Positions 1-6,751 of a stretch of 11,139 nucleotides of DNA are shown here, one piece after another (position 1 is the first letter of the stretch; each line of letters begins with the position of its first letter). The stretch spans positions 1-11,139 of the forward strand of contig JAFGIZ010000169.1 of assembly GCA_016929365.1 (NCBI GenBank). The letters are read 5' to 3'. The notes under the pieces are model-generated. The model saw only the letters and a list, made by a program, of their open reading frames with translations, searched no databases and was not told the origin of the DNA. Source of the stretch: Lentisphaerota bacterium (lineage in GTDB: Bacteria; Verrucomicrobiota; Kiritimatiellia; UBA8416; JAFGIZ01). The translations under genes and the position numbers were made by a program.

Positions 1-1176
1 CGTATAGAACTCGGCTTGTATTTCTTTCTTGAGGCCCGCCAGGATCTGCGCTTCGCCGATGGGCGAAAGACAGTCGGTCGGCGGGCGCATGAGCTTCGTT
101 TCGTTAAGGGCCTTGTACAGGGCTTCGCTTTCGCGGGCGGCGATACGGGAGGGGCGCGCGCGAGGATTAAGACCCGCCCTTTCGCAAACGGCGAGGGCTG
201 TATTGGCGCTGACCCGCGAGAAGTCCTGCTGCAAAACCGCGCGAAGCGTGCGCGCGTCGCTGTCCTTCAGCATCTGCATCAGCAGCCCCAATTCCACCCC
301 GTGAGGATGCGGCTTGATTTCGCGGGGCGCATCGGGCAGGTGCTGATTCACGCGGGGAAACGACGTCCAGGGCGGCGCATTCCCGGGCGCCGGCGCGGTC
401 TCCGCGTCCTTGTCCCCGCCGGACGGAGCGGATTCGGCCCCCTTCGAAAGCGGTATGATGCGGTAATGCATCTGCAGGTGCGGGTTCACGATGGCGCACT
501 GTTTGAGGTATTCGTCCACCGACAGGCGGCCCCGCACGTACGCGGCTTCCAGTTCGATCGAGACACAGGTGCCGTGCGATACCGTAACGCGCGCGGCGGC
601 TGCCCGACCCCGCCGGCGCGCCTTCGCAGGCGGCTGGTGCTTGGGAAAAGACGGTTTCCAGTCGACAGCTTCATCGCGGAGGATGGCAGGCGTGTTCTTG
701 CGCGTATCGATCTGCACCTGTATCTCGTGCGCCTTGCCGCGGGCGGTCTTGGACAGGATGTGGGTGGCGTTGCCGGTGGTCAACTGGCCGTACATGCCGG
801 CGGCGCTGATGCCGATACCCTGCTGGCCGCGCGACATGCGGAGGCGATGGAACTTGGAGCCGTACAGCAACTTGGCGAAAATGTGAGGAATCTGCCGGCG
901 CACGATGCCGGGACCGTTGTCGGTGACGGACACCCGGTAACGGGTATCGCCGGTCTGCCGGATATCCACGGCAATTTCCGGCACGATCCCCGCTTCTTCG
1001 CAGGCATCCAAGGCGTTGTCGACGGCCTCCTTAACCGTGGTCAGAAGCGCCTTGCGCGGATTGTCGAACCCCAGCAAATGGCGGTTCTTGAGAAAGAATT
1101 CGGAGACCGATATATCCCGTTGCTTACCGGCCAATGTTTCAGCGGTTTCGGGAGTAATCTGACGTTTTCGCGCCAT
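1..1176 (-). CDS. top6B: DNA topoisomerase VI subunit B, N-terminal 392 codons (partial at window edge)
   Basis: ATP-binding subunit of the type IIB topoisomerase. With subunit A it passes one DNA duplex through another to relax and decatenate DNA. Translating the minus strand from ATG 1176 gives 392 codons without a stop up to base 1. The GHKL ATPase has its N box at residues 50-59 (EAVDNALDAC), DNGPGI at 86-91, LYGSKFH at 104-110 and the glycine-rich lid RGQQGIGISAAG at 116-127. The H2TH region follows (KPHPHGVELG at 288-297, DFSRVS at 318-323), then the start of the transducer domain (PPTDCLSPIGE at 365-375). Archaeal homologues run to roughly 530-620 aa, so about the last third lies outside the window. 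The start is firm: an in-frame TGA sits three codons upstream, with no other start codon between. No Shine-Dalgarno is visible. The partner subunit A gene would be expected just to the left. Residues about 247-280 form a Pro/Ala/Gly-rich linker that looks longer than in the archaeal proteins I recall. The family call is very secure. Confidence 0.95.
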   Translation of the reverse strand, partial: MARKRQITPETAETLAGKQRDISVSEFFLKNRHLLGFDNPRKALLTTVKEAVDNALDACEEAGIVPEIAVDIRQTGDTRYRVSVTDNGPGIVRRQIPHIFAKLLYGSKFHRLRMSRGQQGIGISAAGMYGQLTTGNATHILSKTARGKAHEIQVQIDTRKNTPAILRDEAVDWKPSFPKHQPPAKARRRGRAAAARVTVSHGTCVSIELEAAYVRGRLSVDEYLKQCAIVNPHLQMHYRIIPLSKGAESAPSGGDKDAETAPAPGNAPPWTSFPRVNQHLPDAPREIKPHPHGVELGLLMQMLKDSDARTLRAVLQQDFSRVSANTALAVCERAGLNPRARPSRIAARESEALYKALNETKLMRPPTDCLSPIGEAQILAGLKKEIQAEFYT

Positions 1177-1181
1177 TCCGG

Positions 1182-1210
1182 ATCATCACGCATCGGGAGC
1201 CGGATTTCAA
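1182..1210 (-). promoter_or_regulatory. Possible promoter of top6B, giving a leaderless transcript
   Basis: On the minus strand TTGAAA (1210-1205) is followed after 17 bp by GATGAT (1187-1182), matching the sigma70 consensus at 5/6 and 4/6 positions. Only five bases separate the -10 box from the ATG at 1176, so transcription would begin at or next to the start codon. This fits the lack of a visible Shine-Dalgarno. Such matches arise by chance, so the call is weak. Confidence 0.25.
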
Positions 1211-1233
1211 GGGCGGGTTGAGGAATGGGTCGG

Positions 1234-1281
1234 GCCGCGCTTTCCCGCGGCGGGACGGAACACGGGCTGCTTTTCGTCCCG
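1234..1281 (-). terminator. Two adjacent hairpins after the first URO-D gene; possible terminator or attenuator
   Basis: The 107-bp gap between the URO-D gene stop (1284) and the topoisomerase start (1176) holds two inverted repeats. CGGGACG (1251-1257) pairs perfectly with CGTCCCG (1275-1281) across a 17-base loop, beginning three bases after the stop. GCCGCG (1234-1239) pairs with CGCGGC (1246-1251) across six bases; the two stems share base 1251, so they would compete. Neither is followed by a T-run on the minus strand, so this is not a classical intrinsic terminator. It may only reduce read-through into top6B. Confidence 0.3.
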
Positions 1282-1283
1282 GT

Positions 1284-2351
1284 TCAATACGATCCCAGCG
1301 CCTTGGCCCACTCGATGATATGCCGGAAATCCTCGAGGCTGACGCTTGAGGGCACCGAATGGTCGGAGGAAAAGATATAGCCGCCCCCCTGTTTCAAAAC
1401 GGGCAGGACACGCTCCATCTCGGCCTTGATCTGTTCCGGATGATCCCAGAGGACGGCGTTGATGCCGCCATGGAGGACGAGGTCACGGCCGAATGTTTGC
1501 TTGAGGTGCACGGGATCCATGCCGGCCTTGACCTCGAGCGGGTTCAGGGCGTCCAGCCCCATCCCCACGAATTCCGGAACAAACGGATTGACGTCGCCGC
1601 AGGAGTGCAGGTGCGCCTTGATGCCCTTCGCGTGGGCCCACTCGATGGCGCGCTGATGGTACGGCTGCAACAGGTCGCGGTACATATCCACCGAGAAAAA
1701 CTGGGTGCCCTTGTATCCCATGTCGTCGGGCCAGCGGACGCTGTCGAACGTGTAGCCCGCCTCCCAGATCATATCAAAGAGGGCAAGGTGGGTTTCCAGT
1801 TCATGGGCAAACATGTCGCGGCACCACTCGGGGTCTTCGATCAGCGCATAGAGAAAGCGTTCGGTGCCGACAATCCAGGAATGCGTAACGTCGAAACCGA
1901 ACCACAAATTGGCCTCGATCCAGCAGCCGTCCCTCCGCCAGGCCGGATACTGCTCCTGCAGGTGCGACCACCGTACGCGGTCCCGGGTAGGACGCATGCG
2001 CGTTTTGGCCTGCCTCCAGGTCCGGCTATCCTTGATGGTGAAGTCGATGAATTCGGGAGTGGAGGCGGCATGCTTCCAGTTCTTGAGGGTAGCGCCCCAG
2101 GGCGTCGTATAGACACGGTAATCGTCCGTTTCTTCCAGGGTCCTGGTCTCGAACCGCGGTGAGTTGTCGCAACCGATCCCGGCAACGCGGTCGAGGTCAA
2201 AGAAGGCGACATAGTCGATGTCCCGAGGCATGCCCTCGCGTTGCCAGCGTTCGATCGTTGCCGCCCAGGGCTGATCAATGATGGGAATGCGATCGGCTTC
2301 CCGGTGCTCGAACATGCGGGAAAAACGTTCATGCGAGGTCATAGGCTGCAT
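1284..2351 (-). CDS. Uroporphyrinogen decarboxylase superfamily protein (MtaA/CmuA-like), HSCG type
   Basis: A 355-aa TIM-barrel protein of the URO-D superfamily, which includes haem-pathway HemE and the corrinoid-linked methyltransferases MtaA and CmuA. The HemE substrate-binding motif MRQAGR is absent near the N-terminus, so a haem role is unlikely. HLHSCGD at residues 247-253 matches the His-x-Cys zinc-type motif of MtaA-like methyltransferases. It is followed by GLDALNPLE (265-273) and a C-terminal SSDHSVPS stretch (328-335). The start at 2351 is backed by GGAGGA five bases upstream; the second Met (MTS, residue 4) is less well placed. It lies 56 bp downstream of a paralog on the same strand, so the two are probably cotranscribed. 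No corrinoid protein gene is visible nearby. The substrate is unknown; demethylation or methyl transfer from a small compound is a family-based guess. Superfamily confidence is high, function low. Confidence 0.9.
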   Translation of the reverse strand: MQPMTSHERFSRMFEHREADRIPIIDQPWAATIERWQREGMPRDIDYVAFFDLDRVAGIGCDNSPRFETRTLEETDDYRVYTTPWGATLKNWKHAASTPEFIDFTIKDSRTWRQAKTRMRPTRDRVRWSHLQEQYPAWRRDGCWIEANLWFGFDVTHSWIVGTERFLYALIEDPEWCRDMFAHELETHLALFDMIWEAGYTFDSVRWPDDMGYKGTQFFSVDMYRDLLQPYHQRAIEWAHAKGIKAHLHSCGDVNPFVPEFVGMGLDALNPLEVKAGMDPVHLKQTFGRDLVLHGGINAVLWDHPEQIKAEMERVLPVLKQGGGYIFSSDHSVPSSVSLEDFRHIIEWAKALGSY

Positions 2352-2407
2352 CGTATTCCTCCGCGCATTGCCGTGGGCGCTTCGGGGCGCTCGTGATCGG
2401 GCCGGGC

Positions 2408-3460
2408 TTACGAAAAATGCCCGGCATACGACTCCATGGCATCCATCAAGGCCCCGATGTTGTCAAGCGGAATACCCGGATACAAGCCGTGGTGCAACAT
2501 CAATCCGCCACGGGCGCTGCCGAGCGTCGTAACCGCGTGCCGGATATGCCGTTCGATCTGCGCAGGTGTTCCGAAGCGCGTTATGCGTTGGCGGTCAATA
2601 TCCAGATCCACGCAGACGCGTCCCTTGAGGTTGTCCTTGATCCAGTCAATGCCGTTGACAAGATCCTGCAGGTTGACGACATCGAGCCCGACGTCGAGAA
2701 GGTCGGGCGTCAGCGCCCGTATATCTCCGTCGGAATGCATGTGGATGACGCACCCGGCGTCCCGTGCGGGTGCGACAAGCCGGCGGTAAGACGGTTTGAT
2801 ATAGCGCCGGAACTGATCCGGACTCAACATGGGGCCTTGCTGCATGCCCAGGTCCTCCGGATAGCCCATCCAGTCGACACCGATGTCGAGGCAACGCCGG
2901 ACCAGGCCAAGATTGAACTGCTCGATCACGTCGATCAGGGCGTCCAGACGGGGGTCTTCGTCGCACATATCGAACACGAGGTTCTCGTAACCCCGGAGGT
3001 ACATCAGGGTCAGGAAGGTGTGGCCGTGACGCAGGCCGCCTCGGGCGAGGCGCCCTTCCCGGCGGTCCTGGGCGATTTGTGCTCGGATCGCCTCCCAGTC
3101 GATCGGGCCCCAGCCGTTCTGTTGTGCGGGCGAGGGGGGCGTATAGCCTGCAAAGCGCGACCAGTCCGACAGGGCATGCCGGACAACCGTGCCGGTGATC
3201 CCGTTCTCGGCGGTTTCCCAGACGCAGCCCCAGCTGTCGGTAAAGGGCGCACCGGCCCGTGCGTGGGGAGGGTACTCGGGGGTCACAGGGCCTTCCTGTT
3301 TTTCGAAACCCGGAAAAATCAGGGGGTGCCCGGCCATGAGGTCTTGCAGGGCATTCTGCGGATAGTGCGCCCAGCAGGCGGCACTGACGTTGAAAGTAAT
3401 CGGAATGCGTTCGGGATTTTCGAAGCGGGCGGCCCGCAGGCGGTTTTCCCTGTCGTTCAT
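2408..3460 (-). CDS. Uroporphyrinogen decarboxylase superfamily protein, HSDG type
   Basis: A 350-aa URO-D superfamily protein, paralogous to its downstream neighbour but clearly diverged. The N-terminus RENRLRAARFENPERIPI (residues 4-21) is a typical superfamily opening. YPEDLGMQQGPMLSPDQF (200-217) and HMHSDGDI (240-247) occupy the expected barrel positions. Where the neighbour has HSCG, this protein has HSDG, so the cysteine metal ligand is replaced by aspartate. The HemE MRQAGR motif is missing. The frame stays open for another 66 codons upstream to 3658, but that extension does not resemble the family and the MNDREN start at 3460 aligns with family starts. The ribosome site there is modest (GGGAG about 10 bases away, AGGA nearer). 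It heads a likely two-gene unit with the gene at 1284-2351. The reaction is not known. Confidence 0.88.
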   Translation of the reverse strand: MNDRENRLRAARFENPERIPITFNVSAACWAHYPQNALQDLMAGHPLIFPGFEKQEGPVTPEYPPHARAGAPFTDSWGCVWETAENGITGTVVRHALSDWSRFAGYTPPSPAQQNGWGPIDWEAIRAQIAQDRREGRLARGGLRHGHTFLTLMYLRGYENLVFDMCDEDPRLDALIDVIEQFNLGLVRRCLDIGVDWMGYPEDLGMQQGPMLSPDQFRRYIKPSYRRLVAPARDAGCVIHMHSDGDIRALTPDLLDVGLDVVNLQDLVNGIDWIKDNLKGRVCVDLDIDRQRITRFGTPAQIERHIRHAVTTLGSARGGLMLHHGLYPGIPLDNIGALMDAMESYAGHFS

Positions 3461-3642
3461 CGTCCTATTGCTCCCAAGCCAAGGGCGAAGCGGTGCCGGA
3501 CCCCTTGAATCCAGGATCATCCATTCGCGCCACACCCGTGTGGGGTAGCTCACGGAAAGAGCAAACGTCCGCCAACCCTCCGTCCGCCGGGTAAAGTAGA
3601 CCGAGTTCCATGCATGGCGCAAAGCTTTTCCATTAGACGGAT
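3461..3642 (-). promoter_or_regulatory. Leader/promoter region of the URO-D gene pair with a 14-bp palindrome
   Basis: This stretch ahead of the URO-D pair has no convincing gene. It contains a perfect inverted repeat, CCACAC-CC-GTGTGG at 3530-3543, the kind of symmetry bound by dimeric regulators. A weak sigma70-like pair on the minus strand, TTGCGC (3622-3617) and TACTTT (3598-3593) with an 18-bp spacer, would place the palindrome about 45-60 bases into the transcript. The region is therefore probably regulatory, but neither element is proven. Confidence 0.3.
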
Positions 3643-3671
3643 GCACCCCCAGGCGCACAGCATGGGGGCGC
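3643..3671 (-). terminator. Hairpin just after mtaB; likely transcript boundary
   Basis: Starting five bases after the mtaB stop codon on the minus strand, a nine-pair stem (GCGCCCCCA with TGGGGGTGC, one G-U pair) closes an 11-base loop. Its position at the gene end suggests a terminator or 3'-end stabiliser separating ilvD-mtaB from the URO-D genes. No T-tract follows, so factor-dependent termination or simple RNA protection is equally possible. Confidence 0.4.
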
Positions 3672-3676
3672 GTGCA

Positions 3677-4954
3677 TTACAGGATAAGATCCGGGTGCGG
3701 CCGGTCTGGGCGGACCTCGGCCGCCGGTGACGGCGGCAGGCCGCCGTGCCGGGGCACGGTCAGGGTCAGGAGGGTATTGACGCGCAGGCCGGGGCGCCGT
3801 ATGCGGGCGCGCAGATATTCGCCGGTCCAGCCATAGCCGGCGTTTTCGCTGACGGTCTCGACCAGGACGGTCACCGGCCGGCCCGCGGCGCGGGCGGCAA
3901 AGGTGCGGCGGAGTTTCCGGCCGAGTGCGACGAGATCACGCGCACGCCGGCGCGCCGTCGCCGGGGAGGGGGCCTGCAGGGCGGCGGCACGGGTGCCGGG
4001 GCGCGGGCTGTAGGGAAAGACGTGCAGATTGCTGAAGGGCAGCCCGGCCACGAGGTCGCGGGTGCGTTTAAACGCCTCCGCATCTTCGCCCGGCAGTCCG
4101 GTGATGATATCGGTGCCCAGGCCGAGCCGGGGAATACGTTCGATTGCATACGCCGCGCGGTCGGTATAGTCTGCCGCTGTATAATGGCGTCCCATGGCCG
4201 CAAGCACGTTGTCGTCCCCGCTCTGGAGGGGGAGGTGGAGGTAACGGCAGACCCGTTCCGATCCCGCCATGTAGTCGATAATTTCGCGTTCTACCGTTGC
4301 CGGCTCGATGGAGCTGAGGCGGATGCGCGCGACGGGCGTGCGGGATTCGATCGCCTCGAGGAGGTGGACGAGCGAGCGCCGGCCGTCGCGGAAAGTGCCG
4401 AGATTCGCCCCCGTGAGCACGATTTCGCGGTGCCCGGCGCCCGCCAGGGCGCGGCATTCCTCCAGCACGTCGCGTACGGGTCGGCTCCAGACGCGGGAAC
4501 GCACGCGCGGGACAATGCAGTAGGCGCAACCGAAGCTGCAACCGTCCTGGATCTTGACCAGGGCGCGTGTCGAGGCGAAAACGGGGATACCGGGGGTATG
4601 TTGAGCGCCTGCAGGCGCCCGCGGCAAGCCGTCGGGGAGAAGCCGTTTCCCGTCGTGGCCGACGACGCGGTCGGCGCCCGTTGCCGTGCGAACGCGTTCC
4701 GGGTCGGCCTCGACCGCGCAGCCGGCGACAACGACCAGCGGGCGGGGCTGCTGGCGGGCGGCCCGGCGGGCGGCGCGGAGGGAGTCGCGTTCGGCGCGGG
4801 CGGTCACGGTACAGGAGTGCACGACATGCACCTCGCATGCATTGCCCGACGGGACAACCGTATAGCCGGCGGCTTGGAAGCGGCCCGCCATGGCCGCTGT
4901 TTCGGCCTGGTTCAGGCGGCAGCCGATGGTCGTGAAGGCGACGCGGAGCGGCAT
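3677..4954 (-). CDS. mtaB: tRNA (N6-threonylcarbamoyladenosine(37)-C2)-methylthiotransferase MtaB
   Basis: A radical-SAM methylthiotransferase that converts t6A37 to ms2t6A in tRNAs reading ANN codons; it acts in the cytosol. The 425-aa protein has the family architecture. The N-terminal UPF0004 domain contributes three cluster cysteines: C12 (TIGCRLNQ), C48 (HSCTVT) and C79 (AGCAVE). The radical-SAM core has CSFGCAYC (C139, C143, C146), followed by TGANLG (181-186), LHLPLQSGDD (239-248) and GLGTDIITGLPGE (278-290). A shorter C-terminal TRAM-like region follows. TIGCRLNQ-type sequence with CSFGCAYCIVP favours MtaB over MiaB or RimO. It starts 8 bp after the ilvD stop with no clear Shine-Dalgarno, which suggests translation coupled to ilvD in a two-gene operon. 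The symbol mtaB is also used for an unrelated methanol methyltransferase; the tRNA enzyme is meant here. The C-terminal tail is Pro/Arg-rich and poorly conserved-looking. Confidence 0.93.
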   Translation of the reverse strand: MPLRVAFTTIGCRLNQAETAAMAGRFQAAGYTVVPSGNACEVHVVHSCTVTARAERDSLRAARRAARQQPRPLVVVAGCAVEADPERVRTATGADRVVGHDGKRLLPDGLPRAPAGAQHTPGIPVFASTRALVKIQDGCSFGCAYCIVPRVRSRVWSRPVRDVLEECRALAGAGHREIVLTGANLGTFRDGRRSLVHLLEAIESRTPVARIRLSSIEPATVEREIIDYMAGSERVCRYLHLPLQSGDDNVLAAMGRHYTAADYTDRAAYAIERIPRLGLGTDIITGLPGEDAEAFKRTRDLVAGLPFSNLHVFPYSPRPGTRAAALQAPSPATARRRARDLVALGRKLRRTFAARAAGRPVTVLVETVSENAGYGWTGEYLRARIRRPGLRVNTLLTLTVPRHGGLPPSPAAEVRPDRPHPDLIL

Positions 4955-4962
4955 CGGGCGTG

Positions 4963-6630
4963 TTATCCCATGACCGCACCGGTGGCCGCGTTCTGGACGA
5001 GGCGCGCGTAGCGGCCGAGCCAGCCCTCCGTAATTTTTGGCGTGAACGGAGGGAGGCGTTCGCGGCGTTCCTTTAGCGCCGCTTCGGGGAGCGCGACCTC
5101 GAGACGGCGGCCCGGAATATCGATCCGGATAATGTCGCCGTCTTCCAGCAGGCCGATGGGGCCCCCTTCCGCCGCCTCCGGGGAAACGTGGCCGATGCAG
5201 GCCCCGCGGGTTCCGCCGGAAAAACGGCCGTCGGTAATGAGCGCCACGCTTTCGCCGAGCCCCTGGCCCATGACGTACGATGTCGGCGCGAGCATTTCCT
5301 GCATGCCCGGGCCGCCCTTCGGGCCCTCGTAACGGATGACCACGACGTGGCCGGCTTTCACCCGGCCGTTCAGAATGCCGTCGCAGGCTTCCTCCTGGGA
5401 GTCAAAAATGATGGCCTTACCCTCAAACGTGAGCATGCTTGCGGCGACACCCGCCTTTTTGACCACGGCGCCGTCGGGCGCCAGGTTGCCGCGGAGAATG
5501 GTCAGGCCGCCGTCCGGACTGTAGGCGTTTTCCAGGGGATGAATGACGGCCGTGTCGCGGATGCGCGCGCGGCCGATATTGCGCGCCAGGCTGCGACCCG
5601 TCACCGTAAGGCATTTCCCGTGCAGGACGCCGTGCACCCCGGCAATTTCCTTGAGGATGGCGCTGACCCCCCCGGCGCGGTCCACGTCTTCAACGTGGTA
5701 GGACGACGACGGCGCAACCTTGCAGATATTGGGACAGCGTTCGGAAATACGGTTGATACGGTCCAGGTCGTAGGCAAAGCCGGCCTCGTGCGCAATGGCG
5801 GGCAGGTGAAGGACGGTGTTGGTGCTGCCGCCCATCGCCATGTCCAGGGCAAAGGCATTGTCCATGGCTTGTACGGTCACGATATCGCGGGGAACCGGGC
5901 CTCCGGCAAGGGCCATGTCGACGATCCGGCGGGCAGCCTTCCGGTACAGCGAGCGCCGACGCTTATCCGTGGCCAGGATCGTTCCGTTACCCGGCAGGGC
6001 GATGCCCAGCGCTTCGCAGGCGCAGTTCATCGAGTTGGCCGTAAACATCCCGGAGCACGAGCCGCAGGACGGGCAGGCACAGCCTTCCAATGTTTCAAGT
6101 TGTGCGTCGTCGATCGCACCGCGTTTATGTTCGGCAACGCCCTCGAACACGCTGATCAGGTCGACCACCCGGCCGTCCGGCGTATGGCCGGCCTCCATCG
6201 GACCGCCGCTGACCACGATGGTGGGGATATTGCAGCGCAGCGCACCCATCAGCATGCCGGGCACGATCTTGTCGCAATTGGGAATGCAGATCAACGCGTC
6301 GAAGCAATGGGCCCGAACGACGGACTCCACGCTGTCGGCAATAAGTTCCCGGCTGGGCAGAGAGTACTTCATGCCGGTATGCCCCATGGCAATCCCGTCG
6401 CAGATGCCGATGGTGTTGAATTCAATGGGCACGCCGCCGGCCTGCCGGATGGTTTTCTTGATAAGCTTCGCGACCTGGTCAAGGTGAACGTGGCCGGGAA
6501 TGCATTCCGTAAAAGAGTTGCAGACGCCGATAAACGGCTTGCCGAAATCATCGCCGGTCAATCCGGTTGCCCTCAAAAGACTGCGGTGGGGCGCGCGGGC
6601 CCACCCCTTCTTGATCTGATCACTGCGCAT
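4963..6630 (-). CDS. ilvD: Dihydroxy-acid dehydratase
   Basis: An iron-sulphur enzyme that dehydrates 2,3-dihydroxy-isovalerate and 2,3-dihydroxy-3-methylvalerate, the penultimate common step to valine, leucine and isoleucine. From ATG 6630 it is 555 aa, the normal family length. Visible motifs are GVCNSFTECIPGH (residues 35-47, cluster Cys37), GICDGIAMG (75-83, metal-binding Asp78), CIPNCDKIVPGM (115-126, cluster Cys119), CPSCGSCSGMFTANSMNC (186-203, cluster Cys192) and a C-terminal GRFSGGTRG with the catalytic-serine motif. The frame extends nine codons further upstream to 6657, but the start at 6630 has AAGGA eight bases ahead and matches the usual MRSDxIKKG opening, so it was preferred. 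It is first in a leftward unit with mtaB, driven by a likely promoter at about 6672-6700. No ilvB, ilvC or leu genes are nearby, and no leader-peptide attenuator was recognised. Confidence 0.97.
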   Translation of the reverse strand: MRSDQIKKGWARAPHRSLLRATGLTGDDFGKPFIGVCNSFTECIPGHVHLDQVAKLIKKTIRQAGGVPIEFNTIGICDGIAMGHTGMKYSLPSRELIADSVESVVRAHCFDALICIPNCDKIVPGMLMGALRCNIPTIVVSGGPMEAGHTPDGRVVDLISVFEGVAEHKRGAIDDAQLETLEGCACPSCGSCSGMFTANSMNCACEALGIALPGNGTILATDKRRRSLYRKAARRIVDMALAGGPVPRDIVTVQAMDNAFALDMAMGGSTNTVLHLPAIAHEAGFAYDLDRINRISERCPNICKVAPSSSYHVEDVDRAGGVSAILKEIAGVHGVLHGKCLTVTGRSLARNIGRARIRDTAVIHPLENAYSPDGGLTILRGNLAPDGAVVKKAGVAASMLTFEGKAIIFDSQEEACDGILNGRVKAGHVVVIRYEGPKGGPGMQEMLAPTSYVMGQGLGESVALITDGRFSGGTRGACIGHVSPEAAEGGPIGLLEDGDIIRIDIPGRRLEVALPEAALKERRERLPPFTPKITEGWLGRYARLVQNAATGAVMG

Positions 6631-6671
6631 GTCGTTATCCTTTCCGGCGCGATGCAATAAGCGAGTAACTG

Positions 6672-6700
6672 ATCCTCGGCCCTGGCCGCTGATTTGTCAA
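6672..6700 (-). promoter_or_regulatory. Probable sigma70-type promoter of ilvD-mtaB
   Basis: On the minus strand a perfect TTGACA (6700-6695) is followed after 17 bp by GAGGAT (6677-6672), which matches TATAAT at three positions. A start site near 6665 would give a leader of about 35 bases containing the ilvD ribosome site. The -35 box sits in a TTTGTCAAA near-palindrome, so the plus strand reads TTGTCA at 6694-6699 and could serve the divergent lipoprotein gene. I find no good matching plus-strand -10 box. Confidence 0.45.
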
Positions 6701-6751
6701 ACGGCAAAGATGGTCTGTACTTGTCGCGCGGACCGGGCTATGCTCCGGGTC

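Noticed and set aside
16..1221. 401-codon open frame on the plus strand
   Set aside because: It is antisense to the top6B coding frame, has no recognisable domain, and is explained by GC-rich codon structure; the opposite strand gives a full set of Top6B motifs.
1284..3460. URO-D genes as haem-pathway hemE
   Set aside because: Neither carries the N-terminal MRQAGR substrate motif, and no other haem genes are nearby.
2393..3508. 371-codon plus-strand frame, and the similar 267-codon frame at 1359-2162
   Set aside because: Both lie antisense to the URO-D genes and show no domain; classic high-GC shadow frames.
3461..3658. 66-residue N-terminal extension of the second URO-D protein
   Set aside because: The in-frame extension does not look like the family and would remove the upstream regulatory region; the MNDREN start fits family alignments.
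3746..5011. 421-codon plus-strand frame
   Set aside because: Antisense shadow of mtaB, whose cysteine motifs are clear; the plus-strand translation is Ala/Gly/Arg-rich and domain-free.
5188..6660. 490-codon plus-strand frame
   Set aside because: Antisense shadow of ilvD; its composition mirrors the dehydratase codons and no family is recognised.
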